Positions 48,689 through 59,900 of a stretch of 64,000 nt of DNA are shown piece after piece; the stretch's first letter is position 1; each line of letters begins with the position of its first letter. The stretch covers positions 1 through 64,000 of the forward strand of contig JADIIX010000011.1 of assembly GCA_027604505.1 (NCBI GenBank), in the 5' to 3' direction. The DNA is from Gonapodya sp. JEL0774 (taxonomy: Eukaryota; Monoblepharomycota; Monoblepharidomycetes; Monoblepharidales; Gonapodyaceae). Position numbers and translations under genes: made by a program. The notes under the pieces are model-generated. The model saw only the letters and a list, made by a program, of their open reading frames with translations, ran no database searches and was not told the DNA's origin.

Positions 48689-49042
48689 GGGAAACAGATG
48701 TACTGTACTTATTTCGTGCGGGTCACGAGTAGATTTATTTATGCACAACATGATTGCATTCACCGCCCCACTCATGGTTTGTGACTACTGCATTCAGAAT
48801 TTCGAAACCGATTTAGAAGGGGATTGCACGTGATAGGGAACATCGAAGTGAGGTTCATCCAGTTCACCATCATCGTCACCAGGTCCACCCTCCCATTTCA
48901 ATTAAAATCTCCTCCCCCAAACCTGTCTCCCCCTTCACTCCCATTTTTCGTCGCTCAAACACCTTATTTAATCACCTTCATCCTGGAAACTTGATTCCAT
49001 ATCGCACAACCTTCTTCCGCAATAAAGTGAACCACGAAGAAA
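48689..49042. other. Gene-free spacer
   Basis: About 350 bp lie between the AA9 stop and the LTO1-like start, both on the plus strand. They must include the AA9 terminator region and the next promoter. The sequence is pyrimidine-rich from 48880 to 48970; no other signal is seen. Confidence 0.4.
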
Positions 49043-49938
49043 ATGGATTCATCTCACCCCCGTCTGGATCTAGAAACCCTTTCGGATCCCGAGTCTTAGT
49101 TCGTGTTTGAGAATGAATTTTACCTCTGATTTCTTTCCTTTGATCTTATCTCTATCTCTTGTTCTCCTTAGCTTTGCCGCAATCGGCCGTGAGCAGGGAT
49201 TTCCAGTCGGTCGCGCACTGGGGTATCTCGAAGGTGCCCGCCTGGGTAGGATGTATGCTTATGCGGTGGGCAAGGAGGCAGGATATTATGCAGGAGTTGC
49301 GACTGCCCTGAAAACCTTGGAGCAGGACTACCCAGGAGTTATTGGTCCCAGGTTTGTACTCAATAAGTGCATCTGGATCAGTAATCTGGATCAGTATGGT
49401 TGCGCTGGATCTCTTTCGGAGATGGCTGCTGAGCATGGCCAGTGGAGTCGATTATACGAGCCAAGGACACCTCACTCCCTTTCATCATTAAAACTGCATC
49501 TGCCACTCTGCTTACCACCTAACCGGTCACTTTCTCTACATCCCCTCCACCAGGCCATCCAGAACCGTCTTCTTGCTAAACACACTCGCTGCCAACTTCC
49601 CAATCAGGAACCCTGTCCCCGCCTCTCGCCTGGCTCGTCCGGACTCCCCTTCGTCCGATACAGAGGCTGGTGATTTTCACGATGACGATTCCGAAAGTCC
49701 GGACTCCTCTGATCCTATGGATTCCTTAAGAGCGCTGAGGGCCCGATATCGACTCTTGCTGGCCCAGCTGCAGTCCTCGGGACCCATGAACCGGACTTCG
49801 CAAACGGCTGGCGCTGAAGTCGAGTCTACTGTGGGCATGCTGGTTGATAGTGTGTCGATTGCGGCCCTCAAATATGACGTCGGAACCCCGGGTGGACCAG
49901 GTGCTGGTGCTGGTACTGGTGCATCAATGGGCTTCTGA
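49043..49938 (+). CDS. LTO1-like: LTO1/ORAOV1-like deca-GX3 protein
   Basis: Three exons (49043-49092, 49172-49351, 49554-49938) give 204 residues. After DLETLSDPDFAAI comes a run of glycines every four residues: GREQGFPVGRALGYLEG, ARLGRMYAYAVGKEAGYYAG. This is the deca-GX3 motif shared by YAE1 and LTO1, and the short N-terminus favours LTO1. In yeast, LTO1 with YAE1 recruits RLI1/ABCE1 for Fe-S cluster insertion; the role here is inferred. The C-terminal half (PASRLARPDSPSSDTE, RALRARYRLLLAQLQS) is acidic, then Gly-rich. The first donor is GTCTTA, which is weak, but it is the only junction that keeps frame. The usual C-terminal Trp of LTO1 adaptors is not present; the chain ends SMGF. Confidence 0.75.
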
Positions 49939-50772
49939 GCCAGCGAGTCTGGTGTCGTGGTGGATATCTGCAGTGCGAGGAAGTGCGAAGGTGGGATGCG
50001 TCGATCTACAAGGCGAAGAAAGAAACTCGGGTGCTGCTACCTTCTTCTTCCAAGGTAAGCTCTTTTGTGTATCCATCACCCAAGAACTTTTGCATCTTGG
50101 GGACCAATAAACTGACAGAACACCGAAGTCTTTTGCATCATCGGGGCGAAGAAAATCACACAAAGGGTACAATCACCCAAGGTTCTGATACAGCTTCATC
50201 GACAAGATACATTATCATCACCTATCTTTCGCCGCCCTCCGATTGTCCTCTGAATATCCTCGTGTTCTACTTTCCCTTCCCCGTCTCCATCTAACCGGCA
50301 TTGACTGGCCCCGCTCCCCCCCCCCATCCCCATTTCTCCAATCCTCTCCCTCCAGTGGAATTGCGCGATCGGACTCCTCATTGACTACCAGCCGCCCTAC
50401 AGGGTATAGTTCCCAACACGCGATGCTCGATATGTGGTTCATGTCATGGTGTTTAGAGCTGGTGTGGTAGTGTGGTCGAGGTGCGGTTGTGAACTGGATG
50501 TCCGAGGGATCCCCCCCACAAACCGCACAAACAGTCACACAACACATTCCTACGAAGTGAAAATGTCTTACATAATATACATTACGGAGATATATTTCTG
50601 AATTATTACGCACTTTCATCGCTTGAAGTCTGGACAGAATGTTCTACGTCCCCTGCCGTTTTTTAAGTGGTTACTGTTCCCGCTACGGTTGCAACTAGGT
50701 ACGTACTTGGCCATAAGCACGATGTCCTGACTCGCCCGCCCCTTCCCGATGGACTTGCGCCAAACCATTGAT
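49939..50772. other. Gene-free convergent spacer
   Basis: This 830-bp stretch separates the LTO1-like gene (plus) and the helical protein gene (minus), so two 3' ends meet here. A run of C residues occurs near 50319. No RNA gene or coding pattern was recognised. Confidence 0.4.
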
Positions 50773-52146
50773 TCAGCTGACGCCCTCTGCTCTGGCTCCG
50801 AGATCCCCCTTCTCTACCATGAGATCCAACAACTCATCAACCACAACACCTCCAACCACTCTTTGCCACATCTCCGCCGCCTGCACCATAGACTCCGCGT
50901 CGACGCACCAGTCAACAAGGTGCGAGAATGCGAGTTCAGCGGTTATGCGGCGGGATACGAGGTCGAGGAAAGGGGGAAGGGAGGGATGGATAGTGTGCGT
51001 GGAACGGAGTTTAGGCTGCAGGTTGGGAGGGAGACGGGTGGTTGCAGGGTAGGGGAAGGGTATAAAATTGAAAACTGGCGACCTGTGTAGAGCCCTCCGC
51101 CACTCCGCAGACTCGTTTCTATTCCAGACTGCTCACCCCTCACATCCTCATTTCTCACGTACCTCCTCTTCCCCTACCATTCCCTCCGCCTCTTCCCTGG
51201 TAAGCTCGTCCACCATCTCCCAGAGTAAAGCTTCGCTCATCTCTGCCTTCCAGGTAGTAATTACGCACACTTCTACGATCTCTCGCACAGCGATATCAAG
51301 GAGACGATGGGAGAGATGATGGGAGCGGTGGTGGAGGCGCAGAGTTTGGCAAAGAGATGAGATAGAGGACTTCGACAGCGGGCGCCAGGTGTGGTGCAGA
51401 AATACATCGTAACAGGCAAGCCGAGGAGATGAAGCAGGGAGCTTCCTTTAGTTCAACGAAGTCAAAGTAGTAACTGATGGGCCGTTCGGTGAGCTTACTA
51501 ACCTGTGCTGCGTCTGTACACTCGTCTGGAAGAATAGATTCAATGAGTGAAAGGGCGATGGAGGCCGCTGGATCGACAATTCTATGGCAACGTATAGTAG
51601 CAGCATTTTGCCGTGAGTTGGCTCGAAAGAGATTTGAGTGGAACCGTCCCCCGCGACTCACCGTGCCCGCATTTCACGTTCAGCGTCTGTCGCTGCTTCG
51701 AGTGTTATTCTCCTGATTATGGACTCGAGCAGTGTGTCTGCAAGGAATGTGAAGTCCAGAAGATGTGTGAAGGCCACTTCCTTTGTAACGAGGTGTTGGT
51801 AGTCAGACGGTTTCGGTCCATATCGTCGTGGAGGAGAAGATGCAAGTGGTTGCAGTGGGTCGAGAGAACTCTGGTGGTCGAATCGGAGAATTGGCTGTCC
51901 TGGGATCGATTGAGACCGGCGGCGTAAGTGATGTGGGGGGGAGAGCGATCGCAGGGGTCGAAAAATTTTCGTCGTAGGGGGAGACGATCCCAAATAGAAC
52001 TGATGGGTCAGCGGAATGCGTGGTCGATGATCACCAGAGTGCCGGCGGCGTCGATGGACATCGCGGACATCTGATTCCAAGTTCTGAGTGTATAAGTCGT
52101 ACTGGCGTGGATAAAGCGTAAGGCGTCGATCCGTAAAAGCATTCAT
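50773..52146 (-). CDS. Helical protein of unknown function
   Basis: Four exons (52146-51662, 51581-51503, 51441-51163, 51015-50773) join in phase to about 361 residues. The first ~115 are Arg/Ser/Pro-rich. The remainder holds four amphipathic helical segments of similar style: FTHLLDFTFLADTLLESII, VDPAASIALSLIESIL, LLDIAVREIVEVCV to LLWEMVDELTREE, and LDLVSRRITAELAFSHLVD to VVVDELLDLMVEK. The pattern (L-D-x3-x-I/A-x-E-x-V) recalls helical repeats seen in SAC3/MCM3AP-type C-termini and other scaffold proteins, but I cannot assign it. Strong coding character across all four exons and open phases make the gene itself credible. There is no signal peptide or membrane span. Confidence 0.55.
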
Positions 52147-52538
52147 GGTTTCCAGCCTCTCCAGGTCGGCTTGGAATGAGCGTGTTGGATTGAAGGCGGG
52201 CGCGTGAGTAATCCAACTGAAACATCACCACTCCCCGATTTCGGGTGGTCACGTAGAGAATGTGGTATGGGGGACTGCTCATTGTAAACACGAATTGAAA
52301 TTTGTCCACTGAAGAGCAAATACTTGAGTCAAGTTTCTCATGACATCAACACTGGAGGGAAATGCAAGATGACTTGTGGTGTCCGGTTTAATCGAGTTGC
52401 TCTGAAGAGACGTTCAGGAAGTTTGCGAATTACTACTATTGCCTTGGTTGCCTCGGTTTCGCATTGTGACTGCCGCACGGCTCATGCGGTGACGTTTTGT
52501 GGGAGCAGCACTCACTCACAATTACAACGACAACAACA
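52147..52538. promoter_or_regulatory. Divergent promoter region
   Basis: About 390 bp separate the start codons of the helical protein gene (minus) and the CxxC protein gene (plus). CAACAACAA-type leader sequence precedes the plus-strand ATG. No defined motif was found. Confidence 0.35.
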
Positions 52539-53365
52539 ATGGCAGCAACCGCTCGCGGTGGAAAGTCTGTAGCGACAGGGCTTTCCATTTCCTCAACGGC
52601 GGATCAACCCGCAGCTCCGTTTGAAATCACGGTAGATCTGAGACGGGTCGGTGTCATTGATGATGTCCTTATTGAATGACGCATTGCGGATCAGAGGGTC
52701 ACGTGAAGAGGAAAGAAATGGTAGCAAGAAGCGCCGTGAGAGTGATGGGAAAAAACTGGAGCTGAGAGATAATCCTGACTTCGGTTATGCTTTGCTTGTC
52801 ACCTTCTCCATGAAGCCCCCACCTTTCTATTACCCTCTTCGCCCCGATCAAGATACACTTACATGCTCAAGATGTCGCAGGGAAAAGGCCTACGCGATCA
52901 AGAACTACAGGAGCAGTGTTCTCAAAGGATTCGACTTATGCAAAAACAAAGCTGAGCGTGAGCGTTACGCCCTGGGTGTCATCTGCAACGACTGCAAAAT
53001 CAGAGACAGGGCTCAGGCTGAGAGGAGCAGCGTGGGGTGGAAGACCTGCCTATTGTGCACCATGAGGCTGAGAAACGACGTGGTGAGTACGGGGGCAGAA
53101 ACAGGTTTGGATCTGTCGTGGAGAGAGAGTGCCGATCAACTCGGGAGATTGCGAAGACAGTTTTATGAATGTTGGATCTCGATGACGCCTCGGACAAAAG
53201 GCGTACGGCGTGACACGTCTTCTAAGGCATCAGTTCACTTACATACTTCTCATGACACTCTGTCATCAACAGTTCTCTCCGGACCAAGTCAGAAACGCAC
53301 AACCGATCTGTCGTGAGTGCCATGATCAAGATCAAGAGGCAAGTTTCCTGTCGCGAGTGTCATGA
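52539..53365 (+). CDS. Small CxxC zinc-type protein, possibly frameshifted
   Basis: Three exons (52539-52650, 52697-53082, 53273-53365) give 196 residues. The first intron is only 46 bp. The N-terminus is Ala/Ser/Thr-rich, then a basic Glu/Arg/Lys segment (GSREEERNGSKKRRES) leads to a Cys-rich core: LTCSRCRREK, GFDLCKNK, GVICNDCKIRD, WKTCLLCTMRL and PICRECHDQDQE. Four C-x2-C pairs suggest two zinc sites. I do not recognise the family. A 40-bp tandem duplication (53309-53388) falls in exon 3; because 40 is not a multiple of three, it moves the frame and brings an early stop. Read from the second copy, the frame would continue about 25 more codons to a stop near 53464. The 3' end is therefore uncertain. 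Confidence 0.5.
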
Positions 53366-53388
53366 TCAAGATCAAGAGGTACTTGAGG
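53309..53388 (+). repeat. 40-bp tandem duplication in the CxxC gene
   Basis: TGTCGTGAGTGCCATGATCA at 53309 recurs as TGTCGCGAGTGTCATGATCA at 53349, each followed by AGATCAAGAGG. The two 40-bp copies differ at a few positions. The unit is not a multiple of three. Confidence 0.9.
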
Positions 53389-54063
53389 GCATAAGTGATT
53401 CGGGGATTGGGGAGAGTCCTGTGGGACTGGGGAACACGGGTGGTGGGAAAATTCGACAATTGTGATGCGGTTATGGGGAAGACGGGTGAATGCCGTATCA
53501 CGACCGCTGGAACTGTTGTACCAGATCAGTTACGTGGATTCATTGGCTGTTGAAACCAATTCGATGATGCTACACAACCCTGACTTTCATTTCGATACTC
53601 TTGGCGCTCCATATTTCGAATCTTCCGGCCCCTAACTCACCTGAAGATGGCGGAGTGGCAAAAGGCCCACGAAGGCGGTTTAGGGGACGAGTGAAACAAG
53701 GGGGAGATGTAGTCTACACGAAAATGCAGAATTGTCTGGTTGGCAATTGCAGCATATTGTTGGATGAGAACTCATCTCGTTCTTCCACATGCCTGGATCC
53801 CAACTACATACACATTACAATATGTTTCTATATCCATGGCTGAGTGGTACCACAACCTCCGCCCTCGTTCCGACTTACTGTAAGTGCAATGCAAAAGAAT
53901 CGGGCTTTGATGATACGGTGATATTATGTAAGGGGCGAGTGATCCTGCCTGATAAGGTTCCGAGGCCCTGGGTACAGCCGAGTGGGCGAATGAGGAGCAA
54001 CGAACCACACAAAAGAACCTTCGATGTCAATTTGGCAATTGCACCAAGATTCTGACCACGAAT
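53366..54063. other. Gene-free region
   Basis: About 700 bp lie before the next plus-strand start. Open frames exist on both strands, but none has family character. TGGCTGAGTGGT at 53837 looks like a tRNA A box, but no matching B box or cloverleaf follows. Confidence 0.4.
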
Positions 54064-56346
54064 ATGGCGGGATCGCCTCCTACGTTGTGCCCCAGCCTCA
54101 ACCAACTTCCATCTCTCATTTGCGAGTCTATTGTTTCGTGGGTTGACAACCCGAATCAGCTGGTACTCACCACGAGAAGGTTCTGGGAAATTGGTAAAGA
54201 TCATACTATTCAAGTGAGGTGGTGTATGAGGAGGTAAGCACGGCATTTATCTTCTGTCGGGTGAGAACAATGCCAGTGATTGCACTGTTCATGTATCGCT
54301 CTCACTACAGATACGGCCGTTGTTACGATCTTTTTCACACAATTGCATTCCAACATTTGCGCCTCATGTCTCCGGGATTGATACTGGGCATGATAAATCA
54401 GGGTGCGATTATTTCGCGGTATGCGCTTCAACGAATTACGAGGATTGTGAGAACCTCGGACAAACCAAAGTGGCTAAATCCCGCTGATACCCATGGGTTG
54501 GAGACATACTACAATTGGAAAAATCGCTTACTCACTTTTCTAGAAGAAGAGGGAATGGCGAGATATGCATCCGAGGTAATAGAACAAACGAATCCTGTTT
54601 ACCAAGATCTCCGTTCTCACCAACTCTTGGATTGTCAGCTTCTGCACCACAATCCTGTTATGCAGTCCACCTTCCAGTTCTCTGATCCACAACCCACTGA
54701 TGTTCATGACATTGACGATATGGAGAGATTCCTGGACCTTGTGGGAGCCGTATCTGCACACAACGTGAATGGCCTGAGAGAGGTTCAGATAAGAATGCAA
54801 AAGAACAGCGAAGAGTTGGAGGAGCTCACGAAACGTTATGGATTCGTACCGGATGTTAAGAGATGGTGAGTCGCAAAGATCATGGTACCATACGCCTCTT
54901 GACAAGTGCGAAACCCTTCACTGTCACGACGCCACCAGGTTCATCTTCTACAGATGGCAGATTAAAAGTCGACCCGAAACCCTGCTCGAGATTTTCATCG
55001 CCTCCCCAAAGCTTGCCGCGGAATGGTGCGGTCTCGGGCTAGATTTGCGCACCATGACGGAGAATTTCTGGGTGACCCTCTTCAAACATGACCAAATTTA
55101 CGAACTGCTGAGCTTCGACGCCCTAGCGGGTATTTTGCGGACAATTAGCGTACCAGCGCACCGGATTCCTGGATTGCTCTTCAAAGTGCTTGGTGATGGC
55201 AGCTTCCCCGCACGCGAACTAGCTCAACGTTTCACTGTGATTGCGGAAGCTATGCCTCATGTGCCTTTTCGAGCACAGGCCCAGGTTGAGCTGTCAGAGT
55301 CTATGGAATCCCTCCATCCGACACTACTATGGGCTATGGCTATGGTGTGGCCCGAGATTGTGCGAGAAAGGGTCCGGGACATTCTCACACAATTTGTCAA
55401 AAACAGTCGATCGAACCAAGAGAACTGGGAAGATGGCTTGCTGATACGCCTCGTGCAAATGGTGGAGGAGGCTGAGGGTCCAAGATCCATGGTTAAAGTT
55501 GCAAGCGACCTCTTGATCCACGCTGTCACATATTCCGAACTACCCTCGCGAGAATGGATTCGCTACCTGATTCGAGTCGTTCCGGACTGGGAGGTCGCAG
55601 TTCTTTCCAACACCACCCGGCCTGTGAGCCATTGCAATCACACCCTCGTTCGAACTGTTTCCGCTGATATGGCGTTGTGTCCCGCTGAGGGTGGGCAGCT
55701 TGCATGGTACCGATTCTGCCCATTCGATCCGAGAAACATCATGGCGCAGACAGCGTTGACATATGCAATCTTGGATGCCGCGGAAAGGAGAGCACCAGAC
55801 CGTGTGGCAGAGAGATGGAGAAAGGCAACAGCAACAGCCAGTAGCGATGACGAAGACAACGCTTCGAGAAACCAAACGGACTTTTCAGCAGACGTTTTAG
55901 AATTCGCGGAACGAGGTGGTTGGTGGGTTACACCATATCACTTGCGTTTACTATTTAAGTGTGTTCAAGATCAGGGGATGCTGGCAGAACTGTATAGTGA
56001 TTCTAGCACAGACTCTGCGGAAGTGTTTGTCTTCCACAACTACGGAGCAAATGGACTGGAGGGACTTGTGGAGCAGATCCTTAGGATGGCACAGAAAACG
56101 TGGCTCGCAGTTCCTGCAGCAGATTGTAGGATTTACGTGGACGAGGTTCTTCGGGGACGAGGATTGAAGAATGCTGTCGGCGCGACATTGGGGGAGAAGT
56201 TGCAGGAGATGTGGTACCGTCAATATGTCGCATTGCTGAGAGATGTGAGAAAGATTGCACGGAAGTTTGGTGTGGAGATTTCTCCTGTCATGACTTTTCA
56301 GGAACGTTTGATTGACTTTTTAAATCGGCTTGCTATGACTGTATGA
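54064..56346 (+). CDS. F-box-like protein of unknown function
   Basis: Three exons (54064-54233, 54311-54865, 54939-56346) join in phase to 710 residues. The start contains NQLPSLICESIVSWVDNPNQ and LTTRRFWEIGKDH, an F-box-like pair of helices at about 14-50. The rest is helical throughout, with many Leu/Trp/Arg residues, and has no low-complexity tracts except ATATASSDDEDN. Segments such as WCGLGLDLRTMTENFW, ELLSFDALAGILRTI and WWVTPYHLRLLFKCVQDQGM suggest an irregular solenoid. Chytrids have large families of F-box proteins with degenerate repeats, and this could be one of them; that is inference. The substrate is unknown. Open reading through a 1.4-kb last exon makes the gene itself secure. 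Confidence 0.65.
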
Positions 56347-56955
56347 TTGGTTTGCAGATGTTTTGTTTTGAAAGGTCTTGACAGGACCGTATTTGCTCCG
56401 AACCATTTAAGAAAATGTGTACATATGTTTCATACACTGAGGAGGAGATGAGAATATCTTAAAAGTTCAGCATCGAGTGAGCACCAATCCACGAACACAA
56501 GTGGATGAGTAGTTTGTGAGCGAGGCCACATTACTGCAAAGATGAGATGAGAGCAAGCACGGGGCAAGAAAAGACACGGGAAAGGGCAGGCTTTGTACGA
56601 GCAGTGGCTCTGGTGCAGCTCCAACGTTCAAGACCGAGTCATTCGCACGGATGGTGACAGACCCATCACGAATACCCCTGGTAACCGATGACGAAAACGA
56701 GCGATACCACTCTCCAAATCTCTGAGATTGATCCCGCGTATCATTCGGTGGTCTCGAAGACGCCAATCAGATTTCAACACGGAGACCTTGCTTTCCAGCC
56801 AAAATGCGAATGATTATCCCAGAGAGTAGAGTTTCATTGAAAACGCATTCATTTTTGGATAGATGCGTGCCTGGCGATCGAGAATTAAATCATTTGAATT
56901 CGTTTGGAGCTGTGGACCCTGCCGATTCATGCTTGCTCCACCCTTGCAACAATCA
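56347..56955. promoter_or_regulatory. Spacer upstream of SF3B3
   Basis: About 600 bp lie between the F-box-like stop and the SF3B3 start, both on the plus strand. A minus-strand frame from about 56766 lacks an ATG and was not accepted. The stretch should hold the SF3B3 promoter. Confidence 0.35.
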
Positions 56956-59900
56956 ATGTTCTTGTACAACCTCACCCTGCAACCACCAACGGGCATAAAC
57001 CAATGCATAATTGGAAATTTTTCTGGCTCGAAGCTTCAGGAGATATGCGTGTCCCGAGGGGCCGGTACGACGATTGAGATTCTAAGAACCGATCCGCAGA
57101 CTGGAAAGGTTTCAGTCGTACTGTCGCATAATGTTTTCGGTCTGGTGAGGAGTCTCGTTCCATTCAGGCTTACAGGAGGGTCGAAAGGTGCGTTTTATTC
57201 TTTTGAATATCATACCAGTGGATGATGGGATCAGTGCATCGATGCCACTTCAATAACCTAGCGTCTCCACTCTCATACCTTCAGACTACATTGTCGTTGG
57301 ATCCGACAGCGGTAAGGTTACTGTCCTGGAATACAATCCGACCAAAAACATCCTTGAAAAGATACACCAGGAGACCTTTGGAAAGAGCGCAGTCAGAAGA
57401 ATTGTACCGGGACAGTACCTTGCCGCGGATCCCAAGGGACGAGCGGTCATGATTGGTATGCTTTCCTCTTGACTCAATGCACATTCGCAAACGTCATGCT
57501 GATGTTACATGCCGGAACGAACACATTCCAATCATCCAAACTTCATCGTTCTTCCACACGACCTTCCATTTTGGAACCAACAGGCGCGATTGAGAAGCAA
57601 AAATTTGTTTATATCATGAACCGCGACTCTCTTGCCCGCCTAACCATCTCCTCCCCTCTGGAAGCACACAAATCATTCACCTTGTGCTACGCACTTGTTG
57701 GCGTTGACGTGGGTTTTGAGAACCCCTTGTTCGCAGCTCTAGAGGTTGATTACCAGGAAGCAGACCAGGATCCTTCGGGAGAAGCGTTTGAAAATGCGGA
57801 GAAGGTCTGTTTATGTTCGTGGGTTTCCATCGGACAGTTCACTCATCGACTCTGTCCCCACCGACAGGTTCTAACCTATTATGAACTTGACCTTGGTCTT
57901 AACCACGTTGTCCGGAAATGGTCAGAGGCGGTTCCCGCGTCTGCCAACCACCTCATTCCTGTGCCCGGTGGCACGGATGGCCCGTCTGGTGTCCTTGTCT
58001 GCTCCGAGGGTTTCATCACTTGGTACCATCAAGGTTTCCCTGCAAAGCGGGTACCCATCCCCCGTCGGCCTCCCCGTAGGGATACAGATGGAGAAGAGGA
58101 CGAAGGAAACAAGCCACGGTTGATCTCGGCAAGCGTGGTCCACCGAATGCGATCATCGTTCTTCATTTTGGTACAGACGGAGGATGGGGATGTGTTCAAG
58201 TTACAGGTGGACCACCCACCCGGGGCGGGAGGTGACGTACAAGGAGTGACTGCAATCAGAATTAAATACTTCGACACGGTGCCAGTTGCGGCAGGTATGG
58301 TGCTTCTCAAGACCGGCTTTTTGTTCTTGGCGGCAGAGTTTGGCAATCAGTGAGAGTTGTGTTGTCGCTTCTGCTTCCTCCACGATTTGTCAACGCCATC
58401 CGAAAATAAATCCTCGGCATCACTCTCCCTTCAGCATCCTTTATCAAATAGAGAACCTTGGAGACGATGATACCGAACAAACTGACTATACGTCGCTCGA
58501 GTTTCCTGACCCTGATGAGGCCGAACCGGATGAAGTTGCTCCAATTTATTTCAATCCACGCGCTCTTCGCAATCTTGTGCCTGTGGACGAGGTTGACTCA
58601 CTCGCTCCACTCACTGACTGTACGATGGTGAACTTGTTACCGGGAGAGGACACTCCGCAGCTATATGCAATATGCGGGAAGGGAGGGAGAGGGAGCTTCA
58701 GGATTCTGAGGCATGGTGTGGAAGTGCAAGAAATGGCAGTTTCTGAGCTGCCCGGTAACCCAAATGCTGTGTGGACAGTAAAAGTCGATTCCAAAGGTGT
58801 GCAGATTTTACAGAAAGGCCAATTCACCTTGTGTCACTGATCATCATGTATCCCCAGCCGAGTTCGACTCATACATCATTGTATCCTTCACAAACGCCAC
58901 TTTGGTTCTCTCGATTGGGGAAACCGTTGAGGAAGTCACTGATACCGGCTTTATCGGCACGTCCCCGACTCTCGCTGTGACTCAGCTCGGCGATGATGCG
59001 TTGATCCAAGTGTACCCTCAAGGAATCCGTCACATTCGTGCGGATCGCCGGGTGAACGAGTGGAAGACGCCTGGTGGCAGGCATATTGTCAAGGCAGCCT
59101 GCAATTCGAGACAAGTGGCTATTGCCCTGTCTTCGGGTGAGATTGTGTACTTTGAGCTTGACGCCGGTGGCCATTTGAACGAGTATGGCGAGAGGAGGGA
59201 GATGGCCAGTGCGATATCGTGCTTGGCTTTGGGTGAGGTAGAGGAGGGCAGGGTCAGGAGCAAGTTTTTAGTGAGTTGAATGGAGTGTAACAGCGCGAAC
59301 TTGACTTCCGTGGTTCCTGCGCCTCGTCCATAACACGCATTTAGTCAGAATGAGGCTGGCCACATCGCCTGGAAGTCTTAAAATTCAACTCATCAGCATC
59401 ATCTTGTGAACCAGGAATATTCTTGTTCGCAATCCGCGCCTTTGAGTTGTGAACCAGGAATATTCTTGTTCGCAGCGCGCCTTTGAGTTTCTCGCTGTTA
59501 ACTTGCTCCACCGCCCATACTATTCGTGATATACAGGCCGTCGGCTGCCTGGACCAGACTGTACGCGTTCTTTCATTAGATCCAGACACGTGCTTACAAC
59601 CTGTCAGCATGCAGGTTGGTTGGACTTTTTGCTCTTTGTGTGAAATCAATTTCCATTCCTGAAGTTGGCTCTGTTCAGGCCGTGAATGCTATCCCGGAGT
59701 CTCTTCTAATCGCAGCTACCGCTGACAACACGTCTTCCGCATCAACAACATCCACATTGTACCTTCACTCTGGCCTTCAAAATGGAATATTACTCCGAAC
59801 TGTGCTTGACAATGTTACCGGTCAACTTTCGGACACGCGCATGCGTTTTCTCGGCGCGAAGGGAGTGCGTCTATTCCCCGTAAAGGTGCAAGGGCAATCT

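Noticed and set aside
53837-53848. tRNA A-box-like TGGCTGAGTGGT
   Set aside because: No B box, anticodon arm or acceptor pairing follows in the next 90 bases on this strand.
56467-56766. Minus-strand open frame upstream of SF3B3
   Set aside because: It begins with a non-ATG codon, has no flanking splice signals that extend it, and shows no family pattern; its position fits the SF3B3 promoter.
58858-59614. SF3B3 disrupted by the tandem repeat at 59404-59489
   Set aside because: The flanking exons join in phase from SKFL to AVGCLDQT, as in other SF3B3 proteins, so the repeat is intronic.
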